NCBI RefSeq assembly: GCF_026210795.1
Contig: NC_089437.1
Location: 992,001-1,056,000, forward strand
Length of the DNA: 64,000 nucleotides
From: Rhizophagus irregularis
Taxonomy: Eukaryota; Glomeromycota; Glomeromycetes; Glomerales; Glomeraceae
Reading direction: 5' to 3'
Below are positions 12,601-25,900 of the stretch, piece after piece. The notes under the pieces are model-generated. The model did not search any database. It had not been told where the DNA came from and saw only the letters and a list, made by a program, of their open reading frames with translations. Position numbers and translations under genes: made by a program. The first letter of the stretch is position 1. The number at the start of each line of letters is the position of its first letter.

Positions 12601-13189
12601 AGTTATTTCTACATGTGTCTAAAAGCCAAGAGTGGTAAAATAATGTTTTAAATAACTAAGCTTGCCTATTTCATGTAGAAGTAGTGTAGACACAAATAAT
12701 AATCAATTTTTATTTGCCGGCCGTACCTATGCTGGCTATGCATGTAATGGATGTTTGAAACTTCATGTCAAAAAAAAAAACATTTGATTGGTCGATCAAA
12801 TAAAAAATTAATTGTATATCGATCAATTAGTCGATCATTAATCCCTACAACGAATCAACATTACATCCGAAATTTCAATCAAAAAATTAATTGCGCGTTT
12901 GATATGCTCAAAAGAACTGAAACAATCATTACTTCAATCAACATCACGAACTTTGCTAAAAGCAAGAATTTTAAAAATGAGACATAAAAATTAATTAGTC
13001 TGAAATTTTCTATATTTATATAACGTCTGTTCAGAATGGTTGATAACTTAGTTTTAAAAAAAAAATATTTCTGTTTTTATATCACATTCTTTTCTCCTTA
13101 GATCTTCTGTTCTGGATAACAGTAAATTTGATTTTACCATTGATTTTTAACTCATATTCATTACCCTATCATCCTACCTTACAAAAACG

Positions 13190-13515
13190 ATGAAATATTT
13201 TCTTTGGCTTCTCATTATCAATTTTATCGTCTGTAATATGCTGGTTCATGCATTACCTAGTCATGAAGGTTAAAATTTACTTTATATTAAATTTTTCTCG
13301 TAAATATTCAAGTTTCTCATATTTAATACTTGATTGAAATTTCATCAATAGATCAATCTTTCCGCCTCGTGAAACGTTGTAATTTTTTCAAGCGGCTTAT
13401 TAGCGGTTGTGGCGAGCAAAAACTTAATGAAGATTGTTCGACTCAAGAATGTGCAGATGGTCTGAAATGTAGGGAGGATCAGAACACTCGCAGCTTTACT
13501 TGTAGAGAAAATTAA
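13190..13515 (+). CDS. Small secreted cysteine-rich protein (copy 2)
   Basis: Exons 13,190-13,268 and 13,352-13,515 join across an 83-bp GT-AG intron to exactly 80 residues, the same length and the same intron phase (after the first base of a codon) as the gene at 4,325. The signal peptide is nearly unchanged (MKYFLWLLIINFIVC). The mature region has diverged, but all six cysteines are kept: C-x9-C-x8-C-x4-C-x5-C-x10-C. An indel in the first loop is balanced by an insertion elsewhere, so total length is conserved. Conservation of frame, splice sites and cysteines in a block whose other contents are decaying suggests selection on this gene. Function is not recognised; secreted effector candidate. 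Confidence 0.8.
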
Positions 13516-13929
13516 TCAGCACTTTTTTTCATAAAAAAATCGAAAAATTCCATCATAAGAAAACTTTTTTTTTTATCAATAGATGAAATATTTTATACAT
13601 TTATAGCTTGAATTTTGTTTTTTTTTTTTTTTGCAAAATTAAAATGAATTTTTTTCACTTATTTAACTTTCAAATATTTATTTTTTGAGTTCCTGAATAA
13701 AAATAATCAGAAAGTCTTTAAATATAGTCCTGTACATTTCCGGTCGATTGCATTTTTCAGTTGCAAATTGAGTTTGATTTGGTTCAAATTTCGAACGCGT
13801 TGATAATTCAATAATTTTTATTACTTACTCATGGTATTACTTATTTAAAATAAATGTCACATAAACGTAAAGAATTACAGCATACTATACCCTACATACA
13901 AAGGTATCCATACACTACATGTTATCGTA

Positions 13930-14455
13930 ACACCCGGATTTTGGATGGTGTAATACCTTATATGGATCCTAAATTTTTTGAAGAAAATCATTCATATGGT
14001 TTAACTGAAAAATCAGATATATATAGTTTGGGAGTATTATTCAAGTCGTTTATCACCGTTTGATTTTGAAAATAAAAATCATCTTGAAATTATTAAGCAA
14101 GATATTCTTAATAATAAGCTGAGAGAAACTCCGTCCTATTCCAAGCACAAATGATAAATTTGTTTCGCTTTATAAAAGTAAGTATATAATTTATTTCTGC
14201 AATAAGATTTAATATAATACATTTATATAATAGAATGCTGGCAAAACGAACCAGTTGAAAGGCCATATATTGACCAAGTAATTCAAGAACTTGATGGTTT
14301 TAATCCTATTGATCCTATTGATCCCGAAAACAAAAATGTATCAACTGGTCTTAATTCTAACGAAAGTGAATCAACAGAAATTAAGATTCTGACTTGGTTG
14401 TGAAGAATATAACATAAATTCCGATAGATATAATGTATATAGATAAATTTCATAT
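13930..14455 (+). pseudogene. TKL-type kinase 3' fragment (copy 2)
   Basis: This is the counterpart of the fragment at 5,039-5,556. It encodes GVIPYMDPKFFEENHSYGL, then a deletion of about 11 bases after LGVLF removes WEL and shifts the frame, and a second small deletion removes part of EIIQI. The open frame 13,854-14,063 joins 25 residues encoded by block-specific sequence to the kinase remnant. The last exon (EC-like W, then PxERPYIDQVIQEL) is recognisable to about 14,440. It is not functional. Confidence 0.8.
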
Positions 14456-16861
14456 TATTTCTTTTTTTTTATATTTTTCGGAGTTCGGACGAAGTTTATT
14501 AACGAACACAGCCATATTTTTCGTGTTTATAAGTTATTAATTTCTTTTTTATATATAATTTTAAAGTAAAAATAAAGTTTTTAATTTAAAAATCTATTAT
14601 ATTGTTTTTTTAATAGCAAGAGCACTTGTTAATAATTATAAAATAGGATTCAATTTAAAATATTTATTAACTGAAAAATTTTATTAAATATATTATCTAA
14701 AATACGATCATTTTCCATATTTTTTTTTTTTTAAAAAAAATATTTTTGAGACTAATTTTTAAACGTATTAATTATTAAAATTCATACGATAGTATCAAAT
14801 TTTCCTTTGCTTATCGATCATGATATATGACTAATAAAATTATTTAAATTATTTTGACATTAGTATAAAAATAAAGTTTTAAGAAAATTTATATGAATTT
14901 CTCAATTAAAGATTTATAGATTAAAATTACAATTATCTAGAGAAATTTTCATGTATGTTTTACTTAATTGTGCTTATTTTAAATATGATATTTTTTTTTC
15001 TTTGCTTTATTTTGTATTCATTAATTCCTTTATTTTGTGAATAAATATTTTTCAATATAAACCTAATCTTCAATGTTTATAATCATTTAATCAATTTAAA
15101 GTTCTATAGTAGTAATCTTGAAATGAAATTTCTGATATTAAACGCATTTCTAAATTTATTTATTATCCTATCAGCTACAATAAAATAAAATTTATAATCA
15201 ATATATCAGATATATACACCATCTTGTAATAAAAAGGTTTAAAAAAAAAAGATGTATCGGCACAAAGCATACAAATATAGTCTTTGTATTGTAATGCTAG
15301 TGAATTTATTGATTGTGGGGCGCAGTATTATATTTAGTTTAAGTGTATAAAATTTTAGAAATATATTTTACGTGTAACGTACTATTCTTGTATTTATATC
15401 ATTAATCCTTTTATTTTTAAGAATATTATTTTAATATTACTAAAAGGGAATATTTCTTTGAGGATCAATTTTTGGGAATTTTTAAAGATTGATAATGAAG
15501 CTAGTTTGGATAATGATATATTTGGATTTCCGACAACGAGAGGAAAAATGTTTACTAAGATCAAAATTCGTTGGAAAGTAATAAATGGGGGAAGTTAAAA
15601 GGGAAGAGTAAAACAAAATATTTGATGAAAATCATTTTATTATAAGTAGGTTAAAGGCAGAACTGTTAGATTATCATTATTGTCATATAATCTTGTATTA
15701 TTAAATGAAATATTTTTGTAGATCAAGGTGGAAAACGTGCTTTGAGTATATAACAAAGAATGTGTCACAAAAGGTGATAAATAACCATTTTTTTACGAAA
15801 TAAAATTCTTAAGCGGAGATATAGAATGGCGTGACACAACTGACACATTGTGATAACTAACAATCATTGCCGCCAAAAAACTCCGCAGCAAAGGGAATAT
15901 ACGGCTTCAAGAAATTTACATACCAAGAAATCGAAATTATTAATTTTATAGTCAATCATTCAATGAGCTAAATAAATACTATTCCAAGTCTTACTGTAAA
16001 TATCATACTAAATATGAAGTAAAGAATTTAAAAAAAGAACAATTAATTTACTTTGAACAATTTTACGTTTAACAAATTAAATAATGGTAAAAAAAAGTTT
16101 TGATACTATATTTTTGATACGAGTTAGTAAGCATGTATTAACTAGTATTAACTTTTTTTAGCTTTAATCTAATGGATAACGGCCGCACTATCGACTATGA
16201 TTTTGATTGGTTATAATAGGAGTATGAAAATGTAATTAATTCACGCATAATCAGTGTGAATTATTTATGATCAAAAACGTCAATGGACGATACTCTGAAC
16301 TGAACAATAAATTCTTACTTTCCATTTCGGTTAATATTTTACGTTACTATTAACCGGGAATCTATGATATGACTTATCGAGATTACCTGCGTATTTTCCG
16401 TGTGGTACAACAGCTAAAATTATAGATGAAATAATAACCTATTTATTTAATAGAACTATAAACAGCAAGAACAGCAAACGTAGCGCGTATTCAGAAATTC
16501 GTGCTCGGGTGATTTGAATAAGTAACACTAAAAATGTCAAGAAGGAAATTTGTTTCAAGAGTGACATAAATTTAAAAATATAAATCACTCATATACGTAA
16601 GATTAATACAAAAATTATAATTTTACGCTAACGCAACGTGTTTATTCATTGATCTTACTATTTAACATCACTTTTATAACCAAGTAAACCAACTATGTAT
16701 TTAATAAAGCTTACTACGTAATTTGTGCTCAATATGAAATTATCACAAATATCAATTTATTTTCATATAAAATACACCCAAATTCAACTTAATAATAATT
16801 TTTTCACTTTTTTTTCTTTCTCCTACTTTTTAAGCTTTTAAGTCTGAGCTCATATATAAAA
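14456..16861. other. Intergenic; duplicated kinase 3' flank
   Basis: No gene is seen. Parts at 15,110-15,290 and 15,826-16,010 match the flank of kinase B at 9,730-10,120. A short section with ggggcgcagtattatattta at about 15,317 repeats one near 11,650, marking repeat boundaries on both sides of duplication copy 2. Confidence 0.45.
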
Positions 16862-17074
16862 ATGCCATTAAATAACAGGAATTTACACGTTTCTTTTTAT
16901 CTTATTCTTCGTAGACGTAGAAATCAACGAAGAATTCGACGGTATGGAAACAGAACTATGAGATTACATAGAAGGCGTGCAATAAATACGTTAAACCGGA
17001 TTACACAATTACCTTTACAAATTACAAGTAATCCACTCGCAAATCAATTTTTTAATGGATCTCCTTTCTTTTAA
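16862..17074 (+). CDS. Small arginine-rich open frame, unidentified
   Basis: The frame runs from an ATG to a TAA and encodes 70 residues, with a dense arginine run (LRRRRNQRRIRRYGNR) and a proline/asparagine tail. It follows a T/C-rich stretch, and its codons are less AT-biased than the surroundings. There is no recognised domain and no visible intron. The equivalent duplicated flank near 6,150-6,200 does not preserve it. It could be a real small basic protein or a chance frame; kept at low confidence because of its composition. Confidence 0.25.
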   Translation: MPLNNRNLHVSFYLILRRRRNQRRIRRYGNRTMRLHRRRAINTLNRITQLPLQITSNPLANQFFNGSPFF

Positions 17075-19993
17075 AGTTATACTGTAAATTTATAACTCGA
17101 GGTAAGAAATGAATAATTGAATAGTATATATACTGTATGTACAGTATGTATATATTATTTGAGTATTATTCTTTCTTCCGTGCGTTCCATATATTTTACA
17201 ACTAGATTTACACTCTTTTCTTTAAAAATTTCACGTAGATTAAATCTTCGACGCGAAATGACTTTGGCTCAATTGATCTGCAAATTGATCATCCAACTAA
17301 TTACTATATGATGTATATAATTTCATTATATTATTATTAACGTTTTTTAAAATGAGTTTTGTCGAGTTGATAGGATAAGTAGGATAAGGATAAGATGATC
17401 AAGATGATCATTCATCATTTTTTTTCTTCCTTCTTTCATGTTTTCCTGTTATAGAAAGATCACGTGATATTTGACATATTTAAGTCATATGTACTAAAGA
17501 TAAAAATAAACTTTAAAATTGTGCGAGAAAAAATTTTTTTTTTATTGAGCTCGTAAGATGTAAAATAAGTCTAAAATAAATGTCGGAAAAAAAACAAAAT
17601 AGTGAGCATATATTAACTTTTTTATATCTTTAACCTAGTAGATGACAACCGTCTATCGACGGGCGGTTTTAGAGTTTTATTTGAAAGATAGAGCAGATCT
17701 TTTATTAGGTTAGCATTGACAGACAGTTAACTAACATTGCGGATTAAAGACATAAATGTATTTAAGGCGAGAAGGTTTTTAACAAATCCTTTTCAATTTT
17801 CTTATATATATTAGATGTTGTAAAGGACATTTTAATTAGAGTATCGTATATATAGAAAAAGAAATTTTACAAACGTCTTCAAGGCTTTTACTAGGAAAAA
17901 AATATAGAAAATTTTGTGTTGAACATAAAATGTAAACAATTTGAATTTTATAAGATTTATTCAAATAAATACAAGTTAAAATTAATTATAATAATTAATG
18001 TAATAAAATACTTGTAATAATTTTAATGAATTCTATTTAAACATTCTTTAGACCCTCCTAAATTTAAGCGACAAGCGGCAAAGAATATGTTATTATTTTT
18101 GAACATTCGTCTTTTAAAACTAATTCCATCATTAGTATAATTACTATAGGAACGTAAATAATTGGAGCGTATTCGTTATATAATTGCTACAAATTCTTTC
18201 TCTAATTTGAATAATAATAAATCCCTATTTTGATGATCTGATGATTTAGTTTAATAAGATCACTTACGTATTTAATGATTTTAATCATCGATAATATTCA
18301 TAAAAACCCTTGTTTTTTAGTTTCCTAGACGATTTCAATCCAATTATCTGATGTTCATAACCTATATCCCTAAAAAATAATTTAAATATCAATAATGTTT
18401 TAAATAATAAATCATTCTATTGAAAATATTATTAAAAACAATAAAATCTCGTTATCAACTTGATAAAGAATATGATGATTAAGAATTAGACGTAATTCTG
18501 GGGATAATTGTCTTAAAAAAAAATTTTTCTATTAATTTATTAATTCAGTAAAATTTGTCAACAGAAGCTAAAATCATCGAGAGAATCGTATAATTAATTT
18601 TTAAAAAAAGCAAAATAAAATTATTACCTCATTTATCTTTTGCCATTGTATAAACCAGCCAAATATTAATATATAAAATAAATTCAAAGGGTTAAACATA
18701 TAGAAAGAGTACTGCAAATACAAATCAATAATCTATAACTACAGTATAACGAAAGAAATCTATAAAAAAAATTAATGAATGAAGAAAAGTCAATGCAGAT
18801 AGAATAAATAATTAAAAAATTAAATAGCCAATAAAGCAATGTCGCCAAAATATTAAATATTCTATGACTAGAACAAACTCATCATGAGTTTTGAATGTTT
18901 TGAATATAAAAACAGATATAATCAATAATTAAATAGAAAATCACATTAAATAAAAAATCACATAAAGCATAAAATACCCATCAAAAGAAAGAATAAACCT
19001 TAACTAAATAAAATCAACATCGCGAAGGGACCTAATGTATGTCTAAAAGATTTCCTGAAGCAAAAATAAACCTTTTAGCATAAAATCTTGGTAAAAAAAA
19101 CTTGCAGTTAATTAGACAAGAATCTTGTTCTTACTTTCCTATATTTAAGGGCACATATGGGTATAAATTCCTAAGCTCCTAATTTAAGTTGCTATAAAAA
19201 AAACCTTCCATAATTGAGTTTTCTGTCATTCACCTAAAGTTATAATAATGAACTTTGAATTAAAAAAAAGAAGAAAGTTATCAAGATTAAAATTATCATT
19301 TTATCTTGCATGTGACCTATGAAGATCGGCAATTACTCCAAATCACCTGTTATATTCGTTTCAACATTGCCGCATGTATACAACGAAATTTATAGACACA
19401 TTTGAAACTAATTTATTCTTGGCATATTTATTGTAGTACTTTAACTCATTGTAGAAACAAGAAAACAAAACTAAAACAAACAATTTATGGGCGTAAACCC
19501 AGTCTTTTGAATTTGCATGGGGTTGTTACATTTTTAAACTATACAGGTTTCTATCCTGTCGATAATGAGCTAATCAGCAATACGCAGCTGTAGCGTAACA
19601 CAACAGAATGAGTTTATATATAACGGAGGTAAAAAAAAATTACATTTCTTTTATTTTAATTTAATTTACCTATATTAAAATTTATACACTTTTATTCTGG
19701 TCAATATTCAAAACACATTTTGCTGTTATTTGAGTAATGCCCAGCGTTAAAAAATTTTAAGTTAAAAAATTTATAATTAAATCAGAACATTAATCTCTGA
19801 AGCTTAAAGACATCATTTAGAATTGTTGACTTGGAAAACTGCGCCACGACTATCTTCAAGAACTCGATATTTAAGTGGTTTTTTTTTTACCACTGGGCCG
19901 AAAATTTTAATGTACACATTTTCATATATACAAATATGCCATTATTGAACGCCAAATGATAATTACTTTACCTAATTAATAATTCGATTATGA
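17075..19993. other. Long intergenic region upstream of kinase D
   Basis: No convincing gene is seen; short frames are chance. About 18,110-18,310 resembles 6,240-6,390. The promoter-proximal part 19,380-19,910 is shared with 640-870 and 7,080-7,290. It is therefore a mosaic of duplicated kinase flanks with unique AT-rich DNA between. Confidence 0.45.
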
Positions 19994-21315
19994 CAGCTGC
20001 GCTTCAAAGAATGTGACACCAAAAATGGACTAAAGGTATTAAAGATATTATTGAATGACGAGATATTACAAATATTTCGTTGTTATGACCCTCTAGACTT
20101 TAAGAATCTTACTGAGGTTGCTTCGGGAGGATCCGCCTTGGTTTACAATGTATACTGGAAAAATATATCAAAACTTGCAATTAAAAAATTCGACAAAAAC
20201 TTTAATCAGAACACAATTATCAATGAAGTGTGTAACCGATACATTTACTGTATATATTGATATTATTATTATTTATTAAATTCATTATTTTTTTCCAGAT
20301 TCTTCTAACAGGGATAGTTAATTCTCATCCGAATATAATTCAATTTTATGGAGTTACGAAATTAAAAGGTAAAAATAATAGATCTTTGATATTTTTATGT
20401 TATGCAATATATTTACATGTTTTTTATTTACTCTCTTTAGACGAAATAAATTATTCGCTTGTTCTTGAATATGCAGATGGTGGAACATTAAGAAATTATT
20501 TAAGGAATAATACTATAACTTTTGAATGGAAGAATCAATTAAGGTTTGCTAAAGAAATTGCAAGTGCGATTTTGTGGTTACATGATAACACTAAGGTCAT
20601 ACATGGAGATCTTGTAAGTTCATTCATATTATTAAATAATTCGTTTATATTTACATAATTAACACATTCTTCTTTTTAGCACCCTAATAATATTTTAATA
20701 CATAAAGATACAATAAAATTAGCAGATTTTGGACGTTCATGTCAAAAGGGATCAGCTAATCATACCAAAGCGTGTGGTGTAATACCTTATATGGATCCTA
20801 AATTTTTTGAAGAAAATCATTCATATGGTTTAACTGAAAAATCAGATATGTATAGTTTGGGAATATTATTCTGGGAATTAACAAGTCGTTTATCACCGTT
20901 TGATTTTGAAAATAAAAATCATCTTGAAATTATTCGAATTAAGCAAGATATTCTTAATAATAAGCTGAGAGAAACTCCTATTCCAGGCACAAATGATAAA
21001 TTTGTTTCGCTTTATAAAAGTAAGTATGAATAAAAGTATAATTTTATTTCTGCAATAAGATTTAATATAATTTATTTATATAAACTAGAATGCTGGCAAC
21101 ACGAACCAGATGAAAGGCCATATATTGACCAAGTAATTCAAGAACTTGATAGTTTTAATCCTATTGATCCTATTGATTCTGAAAACAATTGTAATTGTGT
21201 ATCAACTGGTCTTAATTCTAATGAAAGTGTATCAACAGAAAATGAAATTTTTGACTTGCCAAGTTGTGAAGATTATGACATAAACTCCGATAGATATAAT
21301 ATTAGTGTCAGATAG
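19994..21315 (+). CDS. TKL-type protein kinase (kinase D)
   Basis: Exons end at 20,227 and then run 20,299-20,368, 20,441-20,613, 20,680-21,019 and 21,089-21,315. Exon boundaries and phases equal those of kinase B, and exons 2-5 total 810 nt, open throughout. Motifs: ASGGSALVYNVYW, LAIKKF, HGDLHPNNIL, ADFGRS, LTEKSDMYSLGILFWEL, then an acidic tail. The frame opens after a TGA at 19,991; no in-frame ATG precedes the conserved RFKEC, and the ATG at 19,989 is out of frame, so the start lies either in an unseen upstream exon or downstream. The fourth donor (a/gtaagt) yields Lys where kinase B has Glu before CW. Likely active if a start exists; substrate unknown. Confidence 0.75.
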
Positions 21316-21742
21316 TTTCGTATTTCTTTTTTTTATTTTTCGGGCGAAGTTTATTACGAATACAGCCATATTTTTTGTGTTTATAGGTTATTATTTTCTT
21401 TTTTATTTGTAATTTCAAAATAAAAATAAAGTTTTAAAAAACTATTATTCAAAATAATTTTAATTAAAATTGATAAAATTTGTCATACCGAAATTTACTA
21501 ATTAAATAAGTATAACATACAGTATTTATGATCGATAAGTTTTCAAAGAAAATTTGATACTATGAATTTAATAATTAGTTTATACACAAATTTTTTTTTA
21601 AAAAAAAAAAATATGTGAAATGATCCGAATCATGAGTATTTTAGACAAATAATATTTTAACAAAATTAATAAAATTATTCAGTTAATTATTTTAAATATA
21701 TTTTTTTTATTTTTTTATATATGGTAATAATTCCTTTGCTTT

Positions 21743-22830
21743 GGGCACAGAAAAAAGCCAATGGAATTCTCTGTATCGCTTTTTGAAGAATAAGGTAACG
21801 AGTGATACAATAGAAATTCACGAAAAATACAAGACGCTAACACAATACAAGAACTTTATGTCCACCATCGTTCTTACCAATGAGAACACTCTCAGAGTGG
21901 AAAACGACGATAGGCGTACAGTGTTCTTAGATGTGTCACCATCCCGCAAGGGAGACCTTGAATATTTTAAGAAACTTGGTGACGCCATAAAATACCCAGG
22001 TGCTAGTGAGGCGTTCTATGCATACTTGAGAGCCATCACGGATGCTTATATTCCAACTATTGCGAAGCATGTCGTATTCACTCCTATCAAAGATTAATGC
22101 TACTAGAACTATATCAAATGAGTTAGGCATAAAAAGTAAAAAAATGCGTGTAGGTAAAACAACACCACAGGTTTACAGCATATCCAGGGAGGATCTATAC
22201 AAAAAGTTCCTCAGCAAAAACTGGATTCATGAAACAGATGAAATAAACATAGAAGGAATTGATACAAATACTCCTGAGAAACCTGCATCTGATTCCAAAG
22301 CCTTGAAAAAGTTCTTGGCAAATATATATAGCATTCCTGCTAAGGATCCACTAGAAATTATATCCAAATTATTATAACACAATCTGCTCTACAAAAACTC
22401 GAATGCAAAGTAGTTGCAGATTCAGCTCCCAAAGAACATTTACAAGAGTTAAGGGAAAAGCAACTGAATCCCATTAAAGACACTAGTGAATAAGATACCA
22501 ATGAAGTTATAGATAGTTTCTCAGACTGTTATCTGTCTGATGAGGAATCTGACCAAGAAGATAACTTACCTGCTAAGAAGTCCGTACCTAAAGAAGATGA
22601 TGACTACGACATTTTAGATGACATGCTATCTGACTCAGATTATACAACCATAGATCCAGTTCCTGAACAACACTCAATTCCTAAACAACAATCTGAGTCT
22701 CCTGCAGAATAATCCACAAAATCCAAATCCCTCTCTGATCCTAAATCTTCTACAGAGTCTGTAGTAGATAGAACCAGCTTCTGAAAAGCAACCTGAGCCT
22801 ATCCCAGAACTAGCTTCTGAAGAGCAACCT
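21743..22830 (+). pseudogene. SF3 helicase (D5-like primase-helicase) C-terminal fragment
   Basis: The open stretch 21,741-22,097 encodes a segment with NFMSTIVLTNE and NDDRRTVFLDVS followed by KGDLEYFKKLGDAI, the pattern seen at the end of the superfamily 3 helicase domain of virus, plasmid and virophage-type primase-helicases (recalled as the DUF5906/D5 group). The ATP-binding half is missing and there is no start. A frame change near 22,080 leads to a second frame (to 22,377), then an acidic, proline-rich tail with several stops to about 22,830. Base use is less AT-rich than its surroundings. It begins exactly where the kinase-flank similarity stops. It is a decayed fragment of a virus-like or plasmid-like element. 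Confidence 0.6.
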
Positions 22831-22933
22831 TATCACGAAGTTTAACCAAATGGGAGTCTTGTATTCATTAAATGACAATATTTGATAAGTATTAAAAATT
22901 TGCATTTCACTAGTCGAACGATGTCAAATCGGG

Positions 22934-25900
22934 GACCAATCAGGTGACCGAATTCCACCTGATTGGTTCCTATTTTTTTAAAAATTTTCATCAATCAGTA
23001 AACCCGATTGCTGCCAAAAGATGGCACAAAAGGAGGATACTCAGGTACCAATCGGGATATTCAATAGAGTATAATCGAGTATTAATAGTTACCAATAGGA
23101 TATTTACTGGATATTTACTATTTGACATATCAGTATACCGATTGATAACTTTTTAATAAATTTATAACAATAAGAAATCTGCCGATTGCATACATTTTTA
23201 TTTAAATTTATTTGATATTTTACAATAATTACATTTAATAATTTAAATTTATTAATTATTAAAAATACAAAATCAGAAATACTACTAATACTGAAATTTT
23301 ATCTGGAATCCGGTATCCAGGTTGGAGCAAATTCCCTACAAAAGAAATAAAAAAACATTAAAGAAAGTTTTTTAAAAAAAGTTTCAAAAGTTAAAACTTA
23401 CTTATGAAATTCCGGTATATACATCTATCAGAGCCGATTCCCTATAATAGAATAATAAAAAAATGTTTATTACCGTTTTTTTTAATAGTTTCAAAAAAAA
23501 TTTCCGAAACTTATTACTTATGGGATTCTATGGAATTCGTTATACCAATTTCCTATAATAAAACATTTAAAAAAAACGTTAAAAACGTTTTTTTAATAGT
23601 TTCGAAAAATTATTTTTCAAAACTTACCTATGGGATTCGTTATACCGATTCTCTATAAAAGAATTAAAAAAAAAACGTTGACGTTTTTTTAATAGTTTCG
23701 AAAAAATATTTTTCGAAACTTACCTATGGGATTCGTTATACTGATTCCCTATAAAAGAATTAAAAAAAAACGTTGACGTTTTTTTAATAGTTTTGAAAAA
23801 ATATTTTTCAAAACTTACCTATGGGATTCGTTATACTGATTCCCTATAAAAGAATTAAAAAAAAAACATTAATGTTTTTTTAATAGTTTCAAAAAAATAT
23901 TTTTCGAAACTTACTTATGGGATTCATTATACTGATTCCCTATAATAGAATTAAAAAAAAACGTTAGTTAACATTTTTTTAAAAGTTTCGAAAAATATTT
24001 TCGAAACTTATCTATGGGATTCGTTATAACTGATTCCCTATAATAGAATAATAAAAAAATGTTAGTTAACGTTTTTTTAATAGTTTCGAAAATAATTTTC
24101 GAAACTTACCTATGGGATTCGTTATAACCGATTCCCTATAATAGTGTATTAGAAAAAAAACGTTAAAAACGGTTTTTAATAGTTTCGAAAAATTATTTTT
24201 TGAAACTTACCTATGGGATTTGTCCCTATAATTGATAATTGAATATTAAAAAAAACGTTTTAAAAAAATGTTAAAACATTTTTTAATAGTTTCGAAAAAT
24301 TATTTTTCGAAACTAATCTATGGGATTCGTTATAACTGATTCCCTATAATTGTATATTAAAAAAAAGAGTTTCGAAAAATTTTTTCGAAACTCACCTATG
24401 GGATTCGTTGTAACCGATTCCCTATAATAGTGTATTAGAAAAAAAATGTTAAAAACGTTTTTAATAGTTTTGAAAAATTATTTTTCGAAACTTACCTATG
24501 GGATTCGTCCCTATAATTGAATATTACTTTACAGAAACTTTAAGTTTTCAAGTGATATCATTTTGATATCATTTCGATATTATTTCAATATCGATTTAAT
24601 ATCGATATGATATCGAAATGATACCGTTAAGATAAACTTAACGATATCGATTCTATATTGATTAAAAATGGTAAGTTTCTGTAAAGTAAAAAAAAACGTT
24701 TTAAAAAAACGTTAAAACGTTTTTAATAGTTTCGAAAAATTATTTTTCGAAACTAACCTATGGGATTCGTTGTAATTGATTCCCTATATTTGAATAATAA
24801 AAAAAAATGTTAAAAACGTTTTTTTAATAGTTTCGAAAAATTATTTTTCGAAACTAATCTATGGGATTCGTTATAACCGATTCCCTATAATTGTATATTA
24901 AAAAAAAAGAGTTTCGAAAAATTTTTTCGAAACTCACCTATGGGATTCGTTGTAACTGTAGTTTCGAAAAAAAATTTTTTGAAACTCACCTGGGATTCGT
25001 TATAACCGGGTCCCTACAATTGAATAATAAAAAAAAATGAGTTTCGAAAAATTATTTTTCAAAACTCACTTATGGGATTCGTTATAACCAATTCCCTATA
25101 ATTGTATATTAAAAAAAAAGAGTTTTGAAAAATTTTTTTGAAACTCACTTATGGGATTCGTTATAACCGATTCCCTATAATTGTATATTAAAAAAAAAGA
25201 GTTTTGAAAAAATTTTTCGAAACTCACCTATGGGATTCATTATAACCGATTCCCTATAATTAAATATTAAAAAAAAAGTGAGTTTCAAAAAATTATTTTT
25301 CGAAACTTAACTATGGGATTCGTTATAACCGATTCTCTACAATTGAATAATAAAAAAAAATGAGTTTTGAAAAATTATTTTTCAAAACTCACCTATAGGA
25401 TTCGTTATAACCGATTCCCTATAATTGTATATTAAAAAAAAAGAGTTTCGAAAAATTTTTTCAAAACTCACCTATGGGATTCGTTATAACCGATTCCCTA
25501 TAATTAAATATTAAAAAAAAAGTGAGTTTCGAAAAATTATTTTTCGAAACTCACCTATGGGATTCGTTATAACCGATTCCCTACAATTGAATATTAAAAA
25601 AAAAAGTGAGTTTCAAAAAATTATTTTTTGAAACTCACCTATGGGATTCGTTATAACCGATTCCCTACAATAAAATGTTAAAAAAAAATGTTAAAAATCG
25701 TTTATTAATATCTTCAAATAAATGGTTTTTTCAGTTTAATAAAGTTTCGAAAATAAAATGTTTGAAACTTTTGTGGGATTCTGGTATCCAAATCGGAACC
25801 AATTTCCTAAAAAAAAAAATTTTTTAAAAGTTTCAAAAGTAAATGTTTGAAAAAAAATGTTAAAGATAGTATGAAATAGTTTAAACTTTTTTTTAAGTTT

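Larger units (their letters stand above)
11685..14450 (+). repeat. Segmental duplication, copy 2
   Basis: This is the second copy of the block at 2,225-5,560, in the same orientation and order. It lacks the MITE of copy 1, has its own insertion at about 12,300-12,600, carries the second secreted-protein gene, and ends in a second damaged kinase 3' part. Many small indels separate the two copies, so the duplication is not recent. Confidence 0.85.

Noticed and set aside
17117-17311. 64-residue plus-strand open frame after the arginine-rich frame
   Set aside because: Low-complexity TATATA start and no similarity or splice evidence; not called.
23400-25700. CRISPR-like array of regular repeats
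   Set aside because: Spacers are themselves repeats of each other, the genome is eukaryotic, and no cas genes are near.
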